64,000 nucleotides of DNA, from the NCBI RefSeq assembly GCF_024971095.1, contig NZ_CP069717.1, forward strand, positions 1,984,001 through 2,048,000, written 5' to 3'. Each line of letters begins with the position of its first letter. Within the stretch, counting starts at the first letter, position 1. Under the pieces are notes generated by a model, which was given only the letters and a program-made list of their open reading frames with translations, was not told where the DNA came from and ran no database searches. The position numbers were made by a program, and so were the translations under genes. This document shows positions 8,955 to 16,795 of the stretch, in pieces. The stretch comes from Microbacterium neungamense. Its GTDB lineage: Bacteria; Actinomycetota; Actinomycetes; Actinomycetales; Microbacteriaceae.

Positions 8955-9437
8955 TCAAGAAGCGAGCACCTCGTCGAGGAGTTCGCCGGCCTTGTCCTCG
9001 TCGATCTTCTCCGCCAGGGCCAGCTCGGAGACCAGGATCTGCCGGGCCTTGGCCAGCATCCGCTTCTCCCCGGCCGACAGACCGCGGTCCTGATCGCGGC
9101 GCCACAGGTCGCGGACGACCTCGCTCACCTTGATGACGTCGCCCGAGGCGAGCTTCTCCAGGTTCGCCTTGTAACGACGCGACCAGTTGGTCGGCTCCTC
9201 GGTGAACGGGGCGCGCAGTACCTCGAACACGTGGTCGAGGCCCTCCTTGCCGATGACGTCGCGGACGCCGACGAGATCGACGTTCTCTGCCGGCACCTCG
9301 ATGATCAGATCGCCCTGGGTGACGTTGAGCTTCAGGTACTTCTTCGTCTCGCCCTTGATGATCCGGTCCTTGACCTCGATGATCGTGGCGGCTCCGTGGT
9401 GCGGATAGACGACTGTTTCGCCAACCTCAAAAAGCAT
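8955..9437 (-). CDS. carD: CarD-family RNA polymerase-binding regulator
   Basis: 160 aa. The N-terminal Tudor-like RNA-polymerase-interacting domain (residues 1-55, opening [17 protein letters not shown]) and the helical DNA-contacting C-terminal domain (60-160, with the family tryptophan in EPTNWSRRY) are both complete. Mycobacterial CarD is essential and stabilises open complexes at rRNA and many other promoters. It is divergent from an LpqE-like gene and followed by ispDF, as in M. tuberculosis. GAAAGGA precedes the ATG. Confidence 0.95.
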   Translation of the reverse strand: MLFEVGETVVYPHHGAATIIEVKDRIIKGETKKYLKLNVTQGDLIIEVPAENVDLVGVRDVIGKEGLDHVFEVLRAPFTEEPTNWSRRYKANLEKLASGDVIKVSEVVRDLWRRDQDRGLSAGEKRMLAKARQILVSELALAEKIDEDKAGELLDEVLAS

Positions 9438-9462
9438 AAAACGTGTCCTTTCGGCAACCTCC

Positions 9463-9491
9463 AGAATACCACAGCCGGTATGCAGTAAAGT
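9463..9491 (-). promoter_or_regulatory. Putative carD promoter
   Basis: On the minus strand, ACTTTA (9486-9491) and TATTCT (9463-9468) are separated by 17 bp, 25 nt before the carD ATG. The segment is AT-richer than its surroundings. The -35 match is weak. Confidence 0.45.
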
Positions 9492-9570
9492 TCGCGCCTG
9501 CGGCCTCCCGGCCGTGCGGCGCGGACCCACTACACTGAAGCAGGACACCCGTCGCACCTCAGGAGGATCC

Positions 9571-10119
9571 GTGAAATCGCGCCTTGCTGCGTCCGTCGCT
9601 CCGCGCCTTGCCGCCACCGCCGTGCTCGGCGCCGCCGTCGCCTTCGGCGCCACCGGATGCGCGTTCCTGACGCACCAGGCGACCACCATCCAGTATCCCG
9701 CCTCCGACGGCGTGAACATCGAGACCACCGGCGGTCCGGTCGAGGTCCGCAACGCGATGGTCGTCGCCGACGCCGAGGGGGAGGTCGGGAACCTGGTCGC
9801 GGCGCTCGTGAACACCTCGAACGACGACGCCACCCTCACGGTCGAGGTGAACGGCGAGACGCTGACCGTGGACGTCCCCGGCGGGGAGCGGGTCAGCCTG
9901 GGCGCCGACGAGGACCCGCTGGAGATCGAGGGCCTGGACGCCGTGCCCGGGTCGACGGTGGAGATCTACTTCGCCTCCGGCGGCGACGCCGGCTCGGCCG
10001 CCGAGGTGCCCGTGCTCGACGGCACCCTGCCGTACTACCGCGACCTGGTGCCCGGCGGCTTCACGCCGGCTCCGGAGCCGACCGAGAGCGAGAGCGACCA
10101 CGAGGAGTCCTCGCACTGA
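9571..10119 (+). CDS. LpqE-like lipoprotein
   Basis: 182 aa from GTG 9571, preceded by AGGAGGA. A lipoprotein signal peptide (about 1-30) ends in the lipobox GATGC, so the mature protein should be anchored to the outer leaflet. The mature part has beta-rich segments ([30 protein letters not shown]) and an acidic Pro/Glu tail. Placement divergent from carD matches M. tuberculosis lpqE beside carD, and I assign family by position plus signal. Function is not established. Confidence 0.75.
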   Translation: MKSRLAASVAPRLAATAVLGAAVAFGATGCAFLTHQATTIQYPASDGVNIETTGGPVEVRNAMVVADAEGEVGNLVAALVNTSNDDATLTVEVNGETLTVDVPGGERVSLGADEDPLEIEGLDAVPGSTVEIYFASGGDAGSAAEVPVLDGTLPYYRDLVPGGFTPAPEPTESESDHEESSH

Positions 10120-10140
10120 CCGACTCCCGGCACAGACAGC

Positions 10141-10176
10141 CGTGAAGGGCCGGCCCCGCGGGGCCGGCCCTTCACG
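10141..10176. terminator. Bidirectional terminator between the LpqE-like gene and regX3
   Basis: A perfect 36-bp palindrome centred on CCCCGCGGGG, so either strand forms a 16-17 bp stem. It lies between convergent genes: 22 bp after the lipoprotein stop and 14 bp after the regX3 stop. Confidence 0.85.
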
Positions 10177-10189
10177 TTCCCGGCGGGGC

Positions 10190-10873
10190 TCAGCCCTCGA
10201 AGCGGTATCCCAGCCCGCGGACGGTGACCAGCATCACCGGCTCGGACGGGTTCTCCTCGATCCGGGAGCGGATGCGCTTGATGTGCACGTCCAGCGTCTT
10301 CGTGTCGCCGAAGTAGTCGCTCCCCCACACCCGGTCGATGAGCTGCCCGCGGGTGAGCACCCGGCCGGCGTTGCGCATCAGCACCTCGAGCAGCTCGAAC
10401 TCCTTCAGCGGCATGTTGATCTGCTCGCCGGCCACCGACACGGTGTGCCGGTCGATGTCCAGCGTGACCCGGCCGCCCTCCAGCACCCGCTCGTCGAGCT
10501 CGCTCTCGGCCTGCACCACGCGGCGCAGCACCGCCCGCATCCGGGCGAGCAGCTCGCGCGAGGAGTAGGGCTTCGTGACGTAGTCGTCCGCGCCGAGCTC
10601 CAGCCCGACGACGATGTCCACCTCGGAGTCCTTCGCGGTGAGCATGATGATCGGCACCGCGGAGGACTGCCGGATCTGCCGGCACACCTCGGTCCCGGGC
10701 ATCCCGGGCAGCATGAGATCCAGCAGGACGATGTCGGCACCGCGCTCGCGGAACGCGTTCAGCGCGCCCGGTCCGTCCTCGGCGATCTCGACCTCGTAGC
10801 CCTCGCGGCGCAGCAGGTACGCCAGCGGGTCGGCCAGGTCGGGTTCGTCCTCGACGAGCAGGATGCGGGTCAT
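10190..10873 (-). CDS. regX3: Response regulator RegX3 (phosphate-starvation, OmpR family)
   Basis: 227 aa. Receiver domain 1-118 has the acidic pocket LLVEDE (E9, D10), phospho-acceptor D52 in VLLDLML and K101. The winged-helix DNA-binding domain spans about 130-227, with the recognition region KTLDVHIKRIRSRIE. It overlaps senX3 by an ATGA. Adjacency to SenX3 and divergent phoU defines it as the actinobacterial phosphate regulator (SenX3-RegX3/PhoR-PhoP type). PHO-box-like repeats before pstS and ppk1 in this window are its likely targets. Confidence 0.93.
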   Translation of the reverse strand: MTRILLVEDEPDLADPLAYLLRREGYEVEIAEDGPGALNAFRERGADIVLLDLMLPGMPGTEVCRQIRQSSAVPIIMLTAKDSEVDIVVGLELGADDYVTKPYSSRELLARMRAVLRRVVQAESELDERVLEGGRVTLDIDRHTVSVAGEQINMPLKEFELLEVLMRNAGRVLTRGQLIDRVWGSDYFGDTKTLDVHIKRIRSRIEENPSEPVMLVTVRGLGYRFEG

Positions 10874-12090
10874 GCGTTCTCTCCGTTCCGTACGCGCAGC
10901 CGCCCGTTGCCGGCCTTGCGTGCGCGCTTCTTCTTGGTCTTCTTCGCGGTGAGGTCGTCCTCGGTGGGGGCGTCGATCCGCGGCAGCCGCATGGTGAAGG
11001 TGGAGCCGCGCCCGGGACGCGACCACAGCCGCACCTCGCCGCCGTGGCGCTGGGTGGCGTGCTTCACGATCGACAGGCCGAGCCCGGTGCCGCCGGTGCG
11101 GCGGGAACGGGCCTCGTCGGCGCGGTAGAACCGCTCGAAGATGCGCTCGCGATCGGCCTCCGAGATGCCGATGCCCTGATCGGTGACGGCGATCTCGACC
11201 ACCTCGGCATCCGCCTTGACGCCGATCCCGACGCGGGAGCCCTTCGGCGAGTACGCGATCGCGTTGGCGATGAGGTTGCCGACCGCCTCGATGAGGATCT
11301 GCGCGTCGCCGCGCACCCAGACGCCGCGGTCGCCGCCGCGGGTGAGCTCGACCCCGGCCGAGTCGGCCTGCACCGCGTGCGCCTCGATCGACGCCGCGAT
11401 CACCTCGTCGATCGCCACCGGCCCCACCTCGGTCAGCCCCTCCGCGGCCTGCAGCCGGGACAGGCTCATGATCCGGCCGGTGAGCTGCCCGAGCCGGGCG
11501 GCCTCGGCGGAGATGCGGGCGGCGAAGATGCGCACCTGCTCGGGGTCGTCGGCCGCGGATTCGATGGCCTCGGCGAGGAGGCTCACGGCCCCCACCGGCG
11601 TCTTCAGCTCGTGGCTGGTGTTGGCCACGAAGTCGTTGCGCATCTGATCGAGCCGCTCGCGCTCGGTCACGTCCCGGATGATGAGCAGCGTCAGCCGCGA
11701 GCCGACCGCGCTGGCACGCGCCGAGACGAGCCGCGGGTCGAGCCCGGCTCCGCCGCGGGTCAGCCGCAGCGTCTCGGTGGCGGTGCCGCCGCTGCCGCGC
11801 ACCCCGCGGACCAGCTGGCGCAGCTCCGGGTTCTCCAGCACCGATCCCGCCTCGATCCCGAACCGGGTGGCCGCCTGCGAGGTTGCGACCACGAGACCGG
11901 AGGCGTCCAGCACGCACGCGGCGTCGTCCATCCCCGCCAGCACGTCGGTGATCCCGGTCGGGATCGCGTTCGAGGTCTCCTCGGCGACGCGCGCCCGGGT
12001 GCGGTACGCCCAGACGAGCAGGAGGGTGACACCGACGCCGATCATCACTCCGATGGCGAGTGCGATCAGCGCGAGCTGCGGTGAGGGCAT
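10870..12090 (-). CDS. senX3: Sensor histidine kinase SenX3
   Basis: 406 aa. One N-terminal membrane helix (about 4-28) leads to a cytoplasmic PAS-like region (about 45-140), the dimerisation/phosphoacceptor helix with H160 in NTSHELKTPVG, and an HATPase domain with N-box NLIANAIAYSP and G-boxes DQGIGI and GTGLGLSIVK. A Lys-rich tail ends it. ATG 12090 is chosen because a -10-like TACTCT lies 6 nt upstream, predicting a leaderless start; a GTG at 12114 would add eight residues. It reports phosphate status to RegX3, with PhoU and Pst damping the signal. Confidence 0.93.
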   Translation of the reverse strand: MPSPQLALIALAIGVMIGVGVTLLLVWAYRTRARVAEETSNAIPTGITDVLAGMDDAACVLDASGLVVATSQAATRFGIEAGSVLENPELRQLVRGVRGSGGTATETLRLTRGGAGLDPRLVSARASAVGSRLTLLIIRDVTERERLDQMRNDFVANTSHELKTPVGAVSLLAEAIESAADDPEQVRIFAARISAEAARLGQLTGRIMSLSRLQAAEGLTEVGPVAIDEVIAASIEAHAVQADSAGVELTRGGDRGVWVRGDAQILIEAVGNLIANAIAYSPKGSRVGIGVKADAEVVEIAVTDQGIGISEADRERIFERFYRADEARSRRTGGTGLGLSIVKHATQRHGGEVRLWSRPGRGSTFTMRLPRIDAPTEDDLTAKKTKKKRARKAGNGRLRVRNGENA

Positions 12091-12096
12091 GCCTCC

Positions 12097-12102
12097 AGAG
12101 TA
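12097..12102 (-). promoter_or_regulatory. -10 element of senX3-regX3 (leaderless type)
   Basis: TACTCT on the minus strand is followed by GGAGGC and then the ATG at 12090. The transcript would begin at or next to the start codon. Confidence 0.5.
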
Positions 12103-12158
12103 GGGCCCGTTCACCCGTCGTCCCGTGGCTCAGCGGCCCCTGCGCGGGCGGTGCGGGC

Positions 12159-12191
12159 TAGTATTCACGTTCTGGGCACCGTTCGTTAACC
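12159..12191 (+). promoter_or_regulatory. Putative phoU promoter and PHO-box-like site
   Basis: TAGTAT (12159-12164) looks like a -10. Downstream, GTTCTGG (12169-12175) and GTTCGTTAACC (12181-12191) resemble the 11-12 bp spaced GTTCACC units of actinobacterial PHO boxes. The GTTAACC core is also present near pstS at 22941. Weaker than the pstS and ppk1 sites. Confidence 0.35.
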
Positions 12192-12283
12192 TTCGACGAA
12201 CACAATCGGCTCTGGTCCGCGCCGCCGTGCGCGTCCGATTCGGCCCGAGCCCCGCCGAGCCCACGACGAAAGGTTGCGCCGAC

Positions 12284-12976
12284 ATGCGCGAAGTCTTCCA
12301 CCAGTCCCTCGAGGACCTCCAGTCCCGCCTGGTCGAGATCTCCGATCTGGTGACGATTGCGATCGAGAAGGCGACCCGTGCATTCGCGCAGAGCGACGTG
12401 GCCCTGGCCGAGGAGGTCATCGCCGACGACGCGAAGATCGACCACCTCGCCGTCGCCCTGGACGAGCAGGCCATCGAGATCCTCGCCCGCCAGCAGCCGG
12501 TCGCCCGCGACCTGCGGATCGTCATCACCGCGCTGCGCGTGAGCGCCTCGCTCGAGCGGATGGGCGACATGGCCGAGCACATCGCCCAGCTCGCGCGGCT
12601 GCGGTTCCCCGAGCGCGCGATCCCGAAGGGGCTGAAGAGCACCTTCAAGCGGATGGGCGAGCTGGACGTGGAGATCTCCCGCACCCTGAGCGACCTGCTG
12701 CGCACCCAGGATCTGCGCCACGCCGACGCGATCCGCAACGCGGACGACGACGTGGACGAGCTGCACCTCAGCGTGTTCGAGAAGGTGCTCAGCGACAACT
12801 GGAAGGGCGAGGCGACCGCGACCGTGGACGCCACCCTGGCCAGCCGGTACCACGAGCGCTTCGCCGACCACGCCGTGGCCGTGGCGAAGAAGGTCGTCTA
12901 CCTGTCCACCGGCGACTGGACCGTGGACGAGCAGGACATCGCCCTCGCCGCCGAGGCGCAGGAGGAGCGCAACTAG
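12284..12976 (+). CDS. phoU: Phosphate signalling protein PhoU
   Basis: 230-aa all-helical protein with two PhoU repeats (about 8-100 and 110-205), opening MREVFHQSLEDLQSRLVEI and containing ASLERMGDMAEHIAQLA, the metal-cluster helix of the family. PhoU links the Pst transporter to SenX3 and keeps RegX3 inactive when phosphate is plentiful. It is divergent from senX3 with a 193-bp gap. Its TAG stop lies in a CTAG palindrome shared with the stop of the next gene on the other strand. Confidence 0.95.
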   Translation: MREVFHQSLEDLQSRLVEISDLVTIAIEKATRAFAQSDVALAEEVIADDAKIDHLAVALDEQAIEILARQQPVARDLRIVITALRVSASLERMGDMAEHIAQLARLRFPERAIPKGLKSTFKRMGELDVEISRTLSDLLRTQDLRHADAIRNADDDVDELHLSVFEKVLSDNWKGEATATVDATLASRYHERFADHAVAVAKKVVYLSTGDWTVDEQDIALAAEAQEERN

Positions 12977-13725
12977 CTCCCCGGCCCCCGCGCGATCCCG
13001 GACCCCGGCGCGCTCCGCGCCCCCGGCCGGGCGCGGCCGAAGTCCGACGCCAGCCACGCCTCCACCGATTCCTCGGGGAACGGACGCTCTCGAGCCGTGC
13101 CCGGCGCGGGCTCGGCATCCGTCACCCGATCCAGGCGGAACAGCCGCCAGTCGTCGCGGTCCACGTCGAAGGCGACCAGGTACCAGACGTCGCCGCGCAG
13201 CACATGACGGTACGGCTCGGTGAGCCGCCGCGTGGCGCGGCCCTCCCCGTCGGTGTAGGAGAACCGCACCCGGGTGCCGGCGGCCACGGCATCCGCGATC
13301 GTGCCGATCACCGCCACGTCCACGGCGGGACGGATGCCGGTGCGGAGCACCTGGGTCGACAGCGCCACCGCGCGGGCCCGCCGGGCGAGCCGCGGCGGCA
13401 GCACCTGCGCGAGCTTCCCGGCGGCGGCGACGGCGGCCTCGTCCTCCGGCGCCCAGGCCGCGAGCACACCGAGCCCGGCGGCGACGGCCGCGACCTCGTC
13501 CTCGGTGAACAGCAGCGGCGGGATGCGCACACCCGGATGCAGCCGGTATCCCGATCCCGGCCCCGGACGCGACCGGACGTCGTATCCGAGGTCGCGCAGC
13601 CGACGGGCATCCCGCCGCACCGTGCGCTCGCTCACGCCGAGCCGCCGCGCCAGCAGCCCCGCGGGCAGATCCCCGCCGGCCTGCAGCAGGGACAGCAGGC
13701 GCAGAGCGCGGTCGGTCGGCGTCAC
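12973..13725 (-). CDS. YafY-type transcriptional regulator (HTH + WYL)
   Basis: 250 aa from GTG 13725. The N-terminal winged helix-turn-helix (about 3-60, RRLGVSERTVRRDARRL) is followed by a linker and a WYL ligand-sensing domain (about 135-220, GDVWYLVAFDVDRDDWRLFRLDR, split here by the usual WYL motif). Family members respond to small molecules or nucleic acids. The divergent oxidoreductase 76 bp away is the likely target, as is usual for this pairing. The C-terminus is Pro/Gly-rich. Confidence 0.88.
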   Translation of the reverse strand: MTPTDRALRLLSLLQAGGDLPAGLLARRLGVSERTVRRDARRLRDLGYDVRSRPGPGSGYRLHPGVRIPPLLFTEDEVAAVAAGLGVLAAWAPEDEAAVAAAGKLAQVLPPRLARRARAVALSTQVLRTGIRPAVDVAVIGTIADAVAAGTRVRFSYTDGEGRATRRLTEPYRHVLRGDVWYLVAFDVDRDDWRLFRLDRVTDAEPAPGTARERPFPEESVEAWLASDFGRARPGARSAPGSGIARGPGS

Positions 13726-13801
13726 GCTGCGAGTCTCGCACGGGATGCGGACAGAAGTCGTCCTCATCCGCCCGTAGCGTGACAGCCGGAGAGGAGAACA
13801 C

Positions 13802-14671
13802 ATGAGGATCGCTGTCACCACGCCGAACGGGCACGTCGGCCGCCACCTCACCCGCGCCCTGATCAGGGCGGGGGTGCGTCCCCGGGTCCTGCTCCGGGAT
13901 GCCGGCCGGCTGGACGCGGAGCTGCGGGACGTCGTCGACGTCGCCGAGGCCGATTCCCGCGTCGCGGAGGACGTCGTGGCCGCCACCCGCGGCGTCGACG
14001 CACTGCACTGGATCAGCCCGCCCGCCGCGGGCGACGACCCGCTCGCGGAGTACGCCCGCGCCCGCGAGGCGCTCGTGCGGGCGGTCACCGCCAACGGCAT
14101 CCGCCGGGTGGTGTTCCAGAGCAGCGTCGGGGCGGAGAAGCGGCACGGCGCCGGCGAGATCGACGGACTCGCGGCCACCGAGGTCGCGCTGGACGAGCTC
14201 GGCATCGACGTCGTGCATCTGCGCTGCGGCTACTTCTTCACCAACCTCGCGTTCCAGGTGGACGCCATCCGCGCCGGGACGATCCCGGTGCTGCTGCCGC
14301 CGGATGCCCGGATGCCGTGGGTCGCCCCGCGGGACATCGCAGAGGTCGCGGCCGGACTGCTGCTGAACACCGGGTGGTCGGGCCGGCGGGTGCAGGCGGC
14401 GCACGGCCCCGCCGACCTCAGCTGGAACGACGTCGCGGCGCTGCTGACCGCGGAGATCGGACGCCGCGTCACGGCCGAGCGGATCGCCGACGAGGAGATG
14501 CGCGAGGCCTACCTGTCGATGGGGATGTCCCCGGCATGGGCGGACGCCATGATCGGCATGTCGGCCGGTCTGCGCGACGGGTTCGTGCCGGAGCAGCCGC
14601 GGACCGTGGCATCCACCACGCCCACCACGCTGCGGTCGTGGATCCGCGACGAGCTGGCCGCGATCGTGTGA
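13802..14671 (+). CDS. NmrA-like NAD(P)-binding protein
   Basis: 289 aa, preceded by GGAGAGGAG. The Rossmann motif is TTPNGHVGRHL (residues 6-16), a relaxed GxxGxxG, with the QSSVGA strand and the CGYFFTNLAFQVDAIR segment typical of NmrA/HSCARG and quinone-oxidoreductase-like SDRs. No canonical YxxxK pair is seen. It is divergently paired with the WYL regulator, suggesting inducible detoxification or redox sensing (inference). Confidence 0.83.
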   Translation: MRIAVTTPNGHVGRHLTRALIRAGVRPRVLLRDAGRLDAELRDVVDVAEADSRVAEDVVAATRGVDALHWISPPAAGDDPLAEYARAREALVRAVTANGIRRVVFQSSVGAEKRHGAGEIDGLAATEVALDELGIDVVHLRCGYFFTNLAFQVDAIRAGTIPVLLPPDARMPWVAPRDIAEVAAGLLLNTGWSGRRVQAAHGPADLSWNDVAALLTAEIGRRVTAERIADEEMREAYLSMGMSPAWADAMIGMSAGLRDGFVPEQPRTVASTTPTTLRSWIRDELAAIV

Positions 14672-14678
14672 CGGATGC

Positions 14679-14716
14679 GGGGAGGGGCGGATGCCGCGCG
14701 GCATCCGCCCCTCCCC
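14679..14716. terminator. Bidirectional terminator between the NmrA-like gene and gpmA
   Basis: Perfect 17-bp stem (from GGGGAGGGGCGGATGCC) with a GCGC loop, placed between two convergent genes. No T-run. Confidence 0.8.
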
Positions 14717-14729
14717 GTGGACCTGCGGG

Positions 14730-15473
14730 CTACTTCTTGCCCTGCGCGGCGACGGCCGCGGCGCCCGCGGCGGCCGCCTCGGGGTCGAGGTAGCGGCCAG
14801 GGCCGGTGGGCCGGTTCTGCTCGTCGAGCTCGTAGACGAGCGGGATGCCGGTGGGGATGTTCAGCTCCGCGATGTCGGCGTCGCTGATGCCCTCCAGGTG
14901 CTTGACCAGACCGCGCAGCGAGTTGCCGTGCGCGGTGACGAGCACGGTCTTCCCGGCGGCGAGGTCGGGGACGATCGCGCTCTCCCAGTACGGCAGGAGG
15001 CGGTCGATGACGAGCTTGAGCGACTCGGTGCGCGGCACCTCGCCGTCGATGCCGGCGTAGCGCGGGTCGTTCACCTGGCTGAACTCGCTGTGGTCGTCCA
15101 GCGGCGGCGGCGGAACGTCGAAGGAGCGGCGCCACAGCTGGAACTGCTCGGGACCGAACTCCTCCAGCGTCTGCGCCTTGTCCTTGCCCTGCAGGGCGCC
15201 GTAGTGGCGCTCGTTCAGGCGCCACGAGCGCTGCACCGGGATCCAGAGGCGATCCGCGGCGTCGAGCGCGATGTCGGCGGTCTGGATCGCGCGGCTGAGC
15301 AGCGAGGTGTGCAGCACATCGGGCAGGATGCCGGACTCCGCGAGCAGCTCGCCGCCGCGGCGCGCCTCGGCCTTGCCCTTCTCGGTGAGCCGGACGTCCA
15401 CCCAGCCGGTGAAGAGGTTGAGCTCGTTCCATTCGCTCTGGCCGTGACGGAGGAGGATCAGGGTGCGCGTCAT
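14730..15473 (-). CDS. gpmA: 2,3-bisphosphoglycerate-dependent phosphoglycerate mutase
   Basis: 247-aa glycolytic enzyme that interconverts 3- and 2-phosphoglycerate. The RHG motif is [10 protein letters not shown] (H10), the conserved acid lies in [12 protein letters not shown], and the second active-site histidine in [10 protein letters not shown]. The C-terminus carries an Ala/Gly/Lys-rich extension ([15 protein letters not shown]). The promoter region contains the complex repeats described at 15550-15804. Confidence 0.96.
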   Translation of the reverse strand: MTRTLILLRHGQSEWNELNLFTGWVDVRLTEKGKAEARRGGELLAESGILPDVLHTSLLSRAIQTADIALDAADRLWIPVQRSWRLNERHYGALQGKDKAQTLEEFGPEQFQLWRRSFDVPPPPLDDHSEFSQVNDPRYAGIDGEVPRTESLKLVIDRLLPYWESAIVPDLAAGKTVLVTAHGNSLRGLVKHLEGISDADIAELNIPTGIPLVYELDEQNRPTGPGRYLDPEAAAAGAAAVAAQGKK

Positions 15474-15549
15474 GCGTCCCAGCTTAGCGATGCACCGATG
15501 ACGGGACTGTTTCGTGTCGGGCCGGGTTCGGCGGCTCTGGGGGTTCCGC

Positions 15550-15640
15550 GGGGATGTCCTCCCTTCGCTCGCAGAGCGGGTTCCCTCCCCGCTCTGCGAG
15601 CGGGGCCCCTCCCGATGCTCGCTCCCGGGAGGACATCCCC
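15550..15640. repeat. Nested inverted repeats in the gpmA-methyltransferase gap
   Basis: An outer 14-bp inverted repeat (GGGGATGTCCTCCC at 15550-15563, complement at 15627-15640) encloses a perfect 15-bp inverted repeat (15566-15580 with 15588-15602, 7-nt loop TTCCCTC). The 350-bp gap 15474-15824 shows no coding potential I trust. Confidence 0.8.
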
Positions 15641-15679
15641 GCTCGCGCACCGGATCGGGCCCCTCCCGATGCTCGCTCC
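15603..15679. repeat. 23-bp direct repeat
   Basis: The 23-bp sequence at 15603-15625 recurs exactly at 15657-15679 (it begins GGGCCCCTCCCGATGC). The period is 54 bp. It overlaps the outer inverted repeat. Confidence 0.85.
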
Positions 15680-15760
15680 GGGAAGGCCGCCGAACCCTCT
15701 CCGGTGACGGGGACGCAGGACGGGCGCCCTGGGGTGGGGCGGTAGGTGGGTGCGCTTCTT

Positions 15761-15804
15761 CCGGTCGTTGAGCGAGGACGCGCGGAGCGCGGACGAGACG
15801 AAAC
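15761..15804 (+). repeat. Dispersed repeat element, forward copy
   Basis: Begins CCGGTCGTTGAGCGAGG and ends GAGACGAAACG with a short GC-rich centre. The same two blocks occur inverted at 16679-16721, so the pair brackets the methyltransferase gene. From memory, similar elements are common between genes in Microbacteriaceae. Confidence 0.65.
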
Positions 15805-15824
15805 GCCCCGGGCGGGCAGGGTGC

Positions 15825-16649
15825 TCACTCCGCCGGCGCCACCGCGTCCCACGGCACGGTGAGCTCGCCGAGGCGCCAGCGGGCCGGGCGCCCGAGCACC
15901 GGCCAGCCCTCCGCCTTCACGGCGGCGACGGCTGCGGCGAACCGCTGCGTGGCGCCGAACACCGACAGACCGGCCGCGCGGTCCCACGCCTGGTCGAGAG
16001 CGGCGAGCAGCTCGTGCACGCGCTCCCCGGGGACGTTCCGGTGGATCAGCGCCTTCGGCAGCCGTTCCGCCACGACGCCCGGCCGCTCCAGCTCCGCCAG
16101 CCGGAGCGAGATCGTGAAGCGGACAGGACTCCCGTCCGGGGCGACGTCGACCCACGACGCGATCCGGCCGATCTCGTCGCAGGTGCCCTCGCACAGCATC
16201 CCGCGGGTCGCCAGGCGCGACGCCATCGCCCGCCACGCCTCCCCCACGTCGCCCTCGTCGTACTGCCGGAGCACGTTCATGGCGCGGATGACCGCCGGCC
16301 GGCGATCGTCCGGGAGCGGCACCTCGAAACCCCCGCGCGCGAACGACACCGGCAGGTCGGGCGGGAACGGGGTGCGCCCCGCGCGCACCTCGGCGAGCTG
16401 CGCGCGCGCCGTCTCGACCCGCTCCGGGTCGAGCTCCAGGCCGAGCACCTCGGCGTCGGCGCGGTGCCGTCGCAGCCGCGCGGCCAGTTCGAAGGCCGTC
16501 ACCCCGCTGGCCCCGAACCCGAGGTCGACGACGAGAGGGTCGGATGCCGCGCGGAACGCCGGGCTCGCCGCGATCCACCGGTCGTTCCGCCGCAGCCGGT
16601 TCGTCCCCGTCGTCCCCCGTGTGGGCCGACCGAGCGGAGAACGCGCCAT
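15825..16649 (-). CDS. Class I SAM-dependent methyltransferase
   Basis: 274 aa from ATG 16649 (GGGAG just upstream; ATG 16679 is a longer alternative). The SAM-binding glycine motif is VVDLGFGASG, followed by the acidic strand VLGLELDPERV. A central RAMNVLRQYDEGDVGEAWR segment and a C-terminal RWRLGELTVPWDAV are present. The target is not evident. The gene is isolated and flanked by inverted copies of a dispersed repeat. Confidence 0.8.
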   Translation of the reverse strand: MARSPLGRPTRGTTGTNRLRRNDRWIAASPAFRAASDPLVVDLGFGASGVTAFELAARLRRHRADAEVLGLELDPERVETARAQLAEVRAGRTPFPPDLPVSFARGGFEVPLPDDRRPAVIRAMNVLRQYDEGDVGEAWRAMASRLATRGMLCEGTCDEIGRIASWVDVAPDGSPVRFTISLRLAELERPGVVAERLPKALIHRNVPGERVHELLAALDQAWDRAAGLSVFGATQRFAAAVAAVKAEGWPVLGRPARWRLGELTVPWDAVAPAE

Positions 16650-16678
16650 CCCCCCATTCTCCCCCGCCGGCGCGGGCA

Positions 16679-16721
16679 TTTCGTCTCGGGCGCCCTCCGG
16701 GCGCCCTCGCTCAACGACCGG
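16679..16721 (-). repeat. Dispersed repeat element, reverse copy
   Basis: Reverse-complement counterpart of 15761-15804: TTTCGTCTCG then a GGGCGCCC palindrome pair then CCTCGCTCAACGACCGG. Its last part merges into the 17-bp tandem repeats. Confidence 0.65.
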
Positions 16722-16795
16722 AAGGACTCAACGACCGGAGGGCGTCAGCGACCGGAAGGCGTCAGCGACGGGAGGGGCTCAAAGACCGGAAGGAC
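16711..16795. repeat. 17-bp tandem repeat, five units
   Basis: Five consecutive 17-bp units of the form TCAACGACCGGAAGGAC, with substitutions but no length change (second unit ends GAGGGCG, third begins TCAGCG, fourth TCAGCGACGGG, fifth TCAAAG). The first unit comes from the adjacent dispersed element. The last unit supplies the stop codon and final codons of ygfZ. Confidence 0.9.

Noticed and set aside
10190..11917. One long fused kinase-regulator protein
   Set aside because: The extended frame upstream of RegX3 is the out-of-frame shadow of senX3; the two genes overlap only by ATGA.
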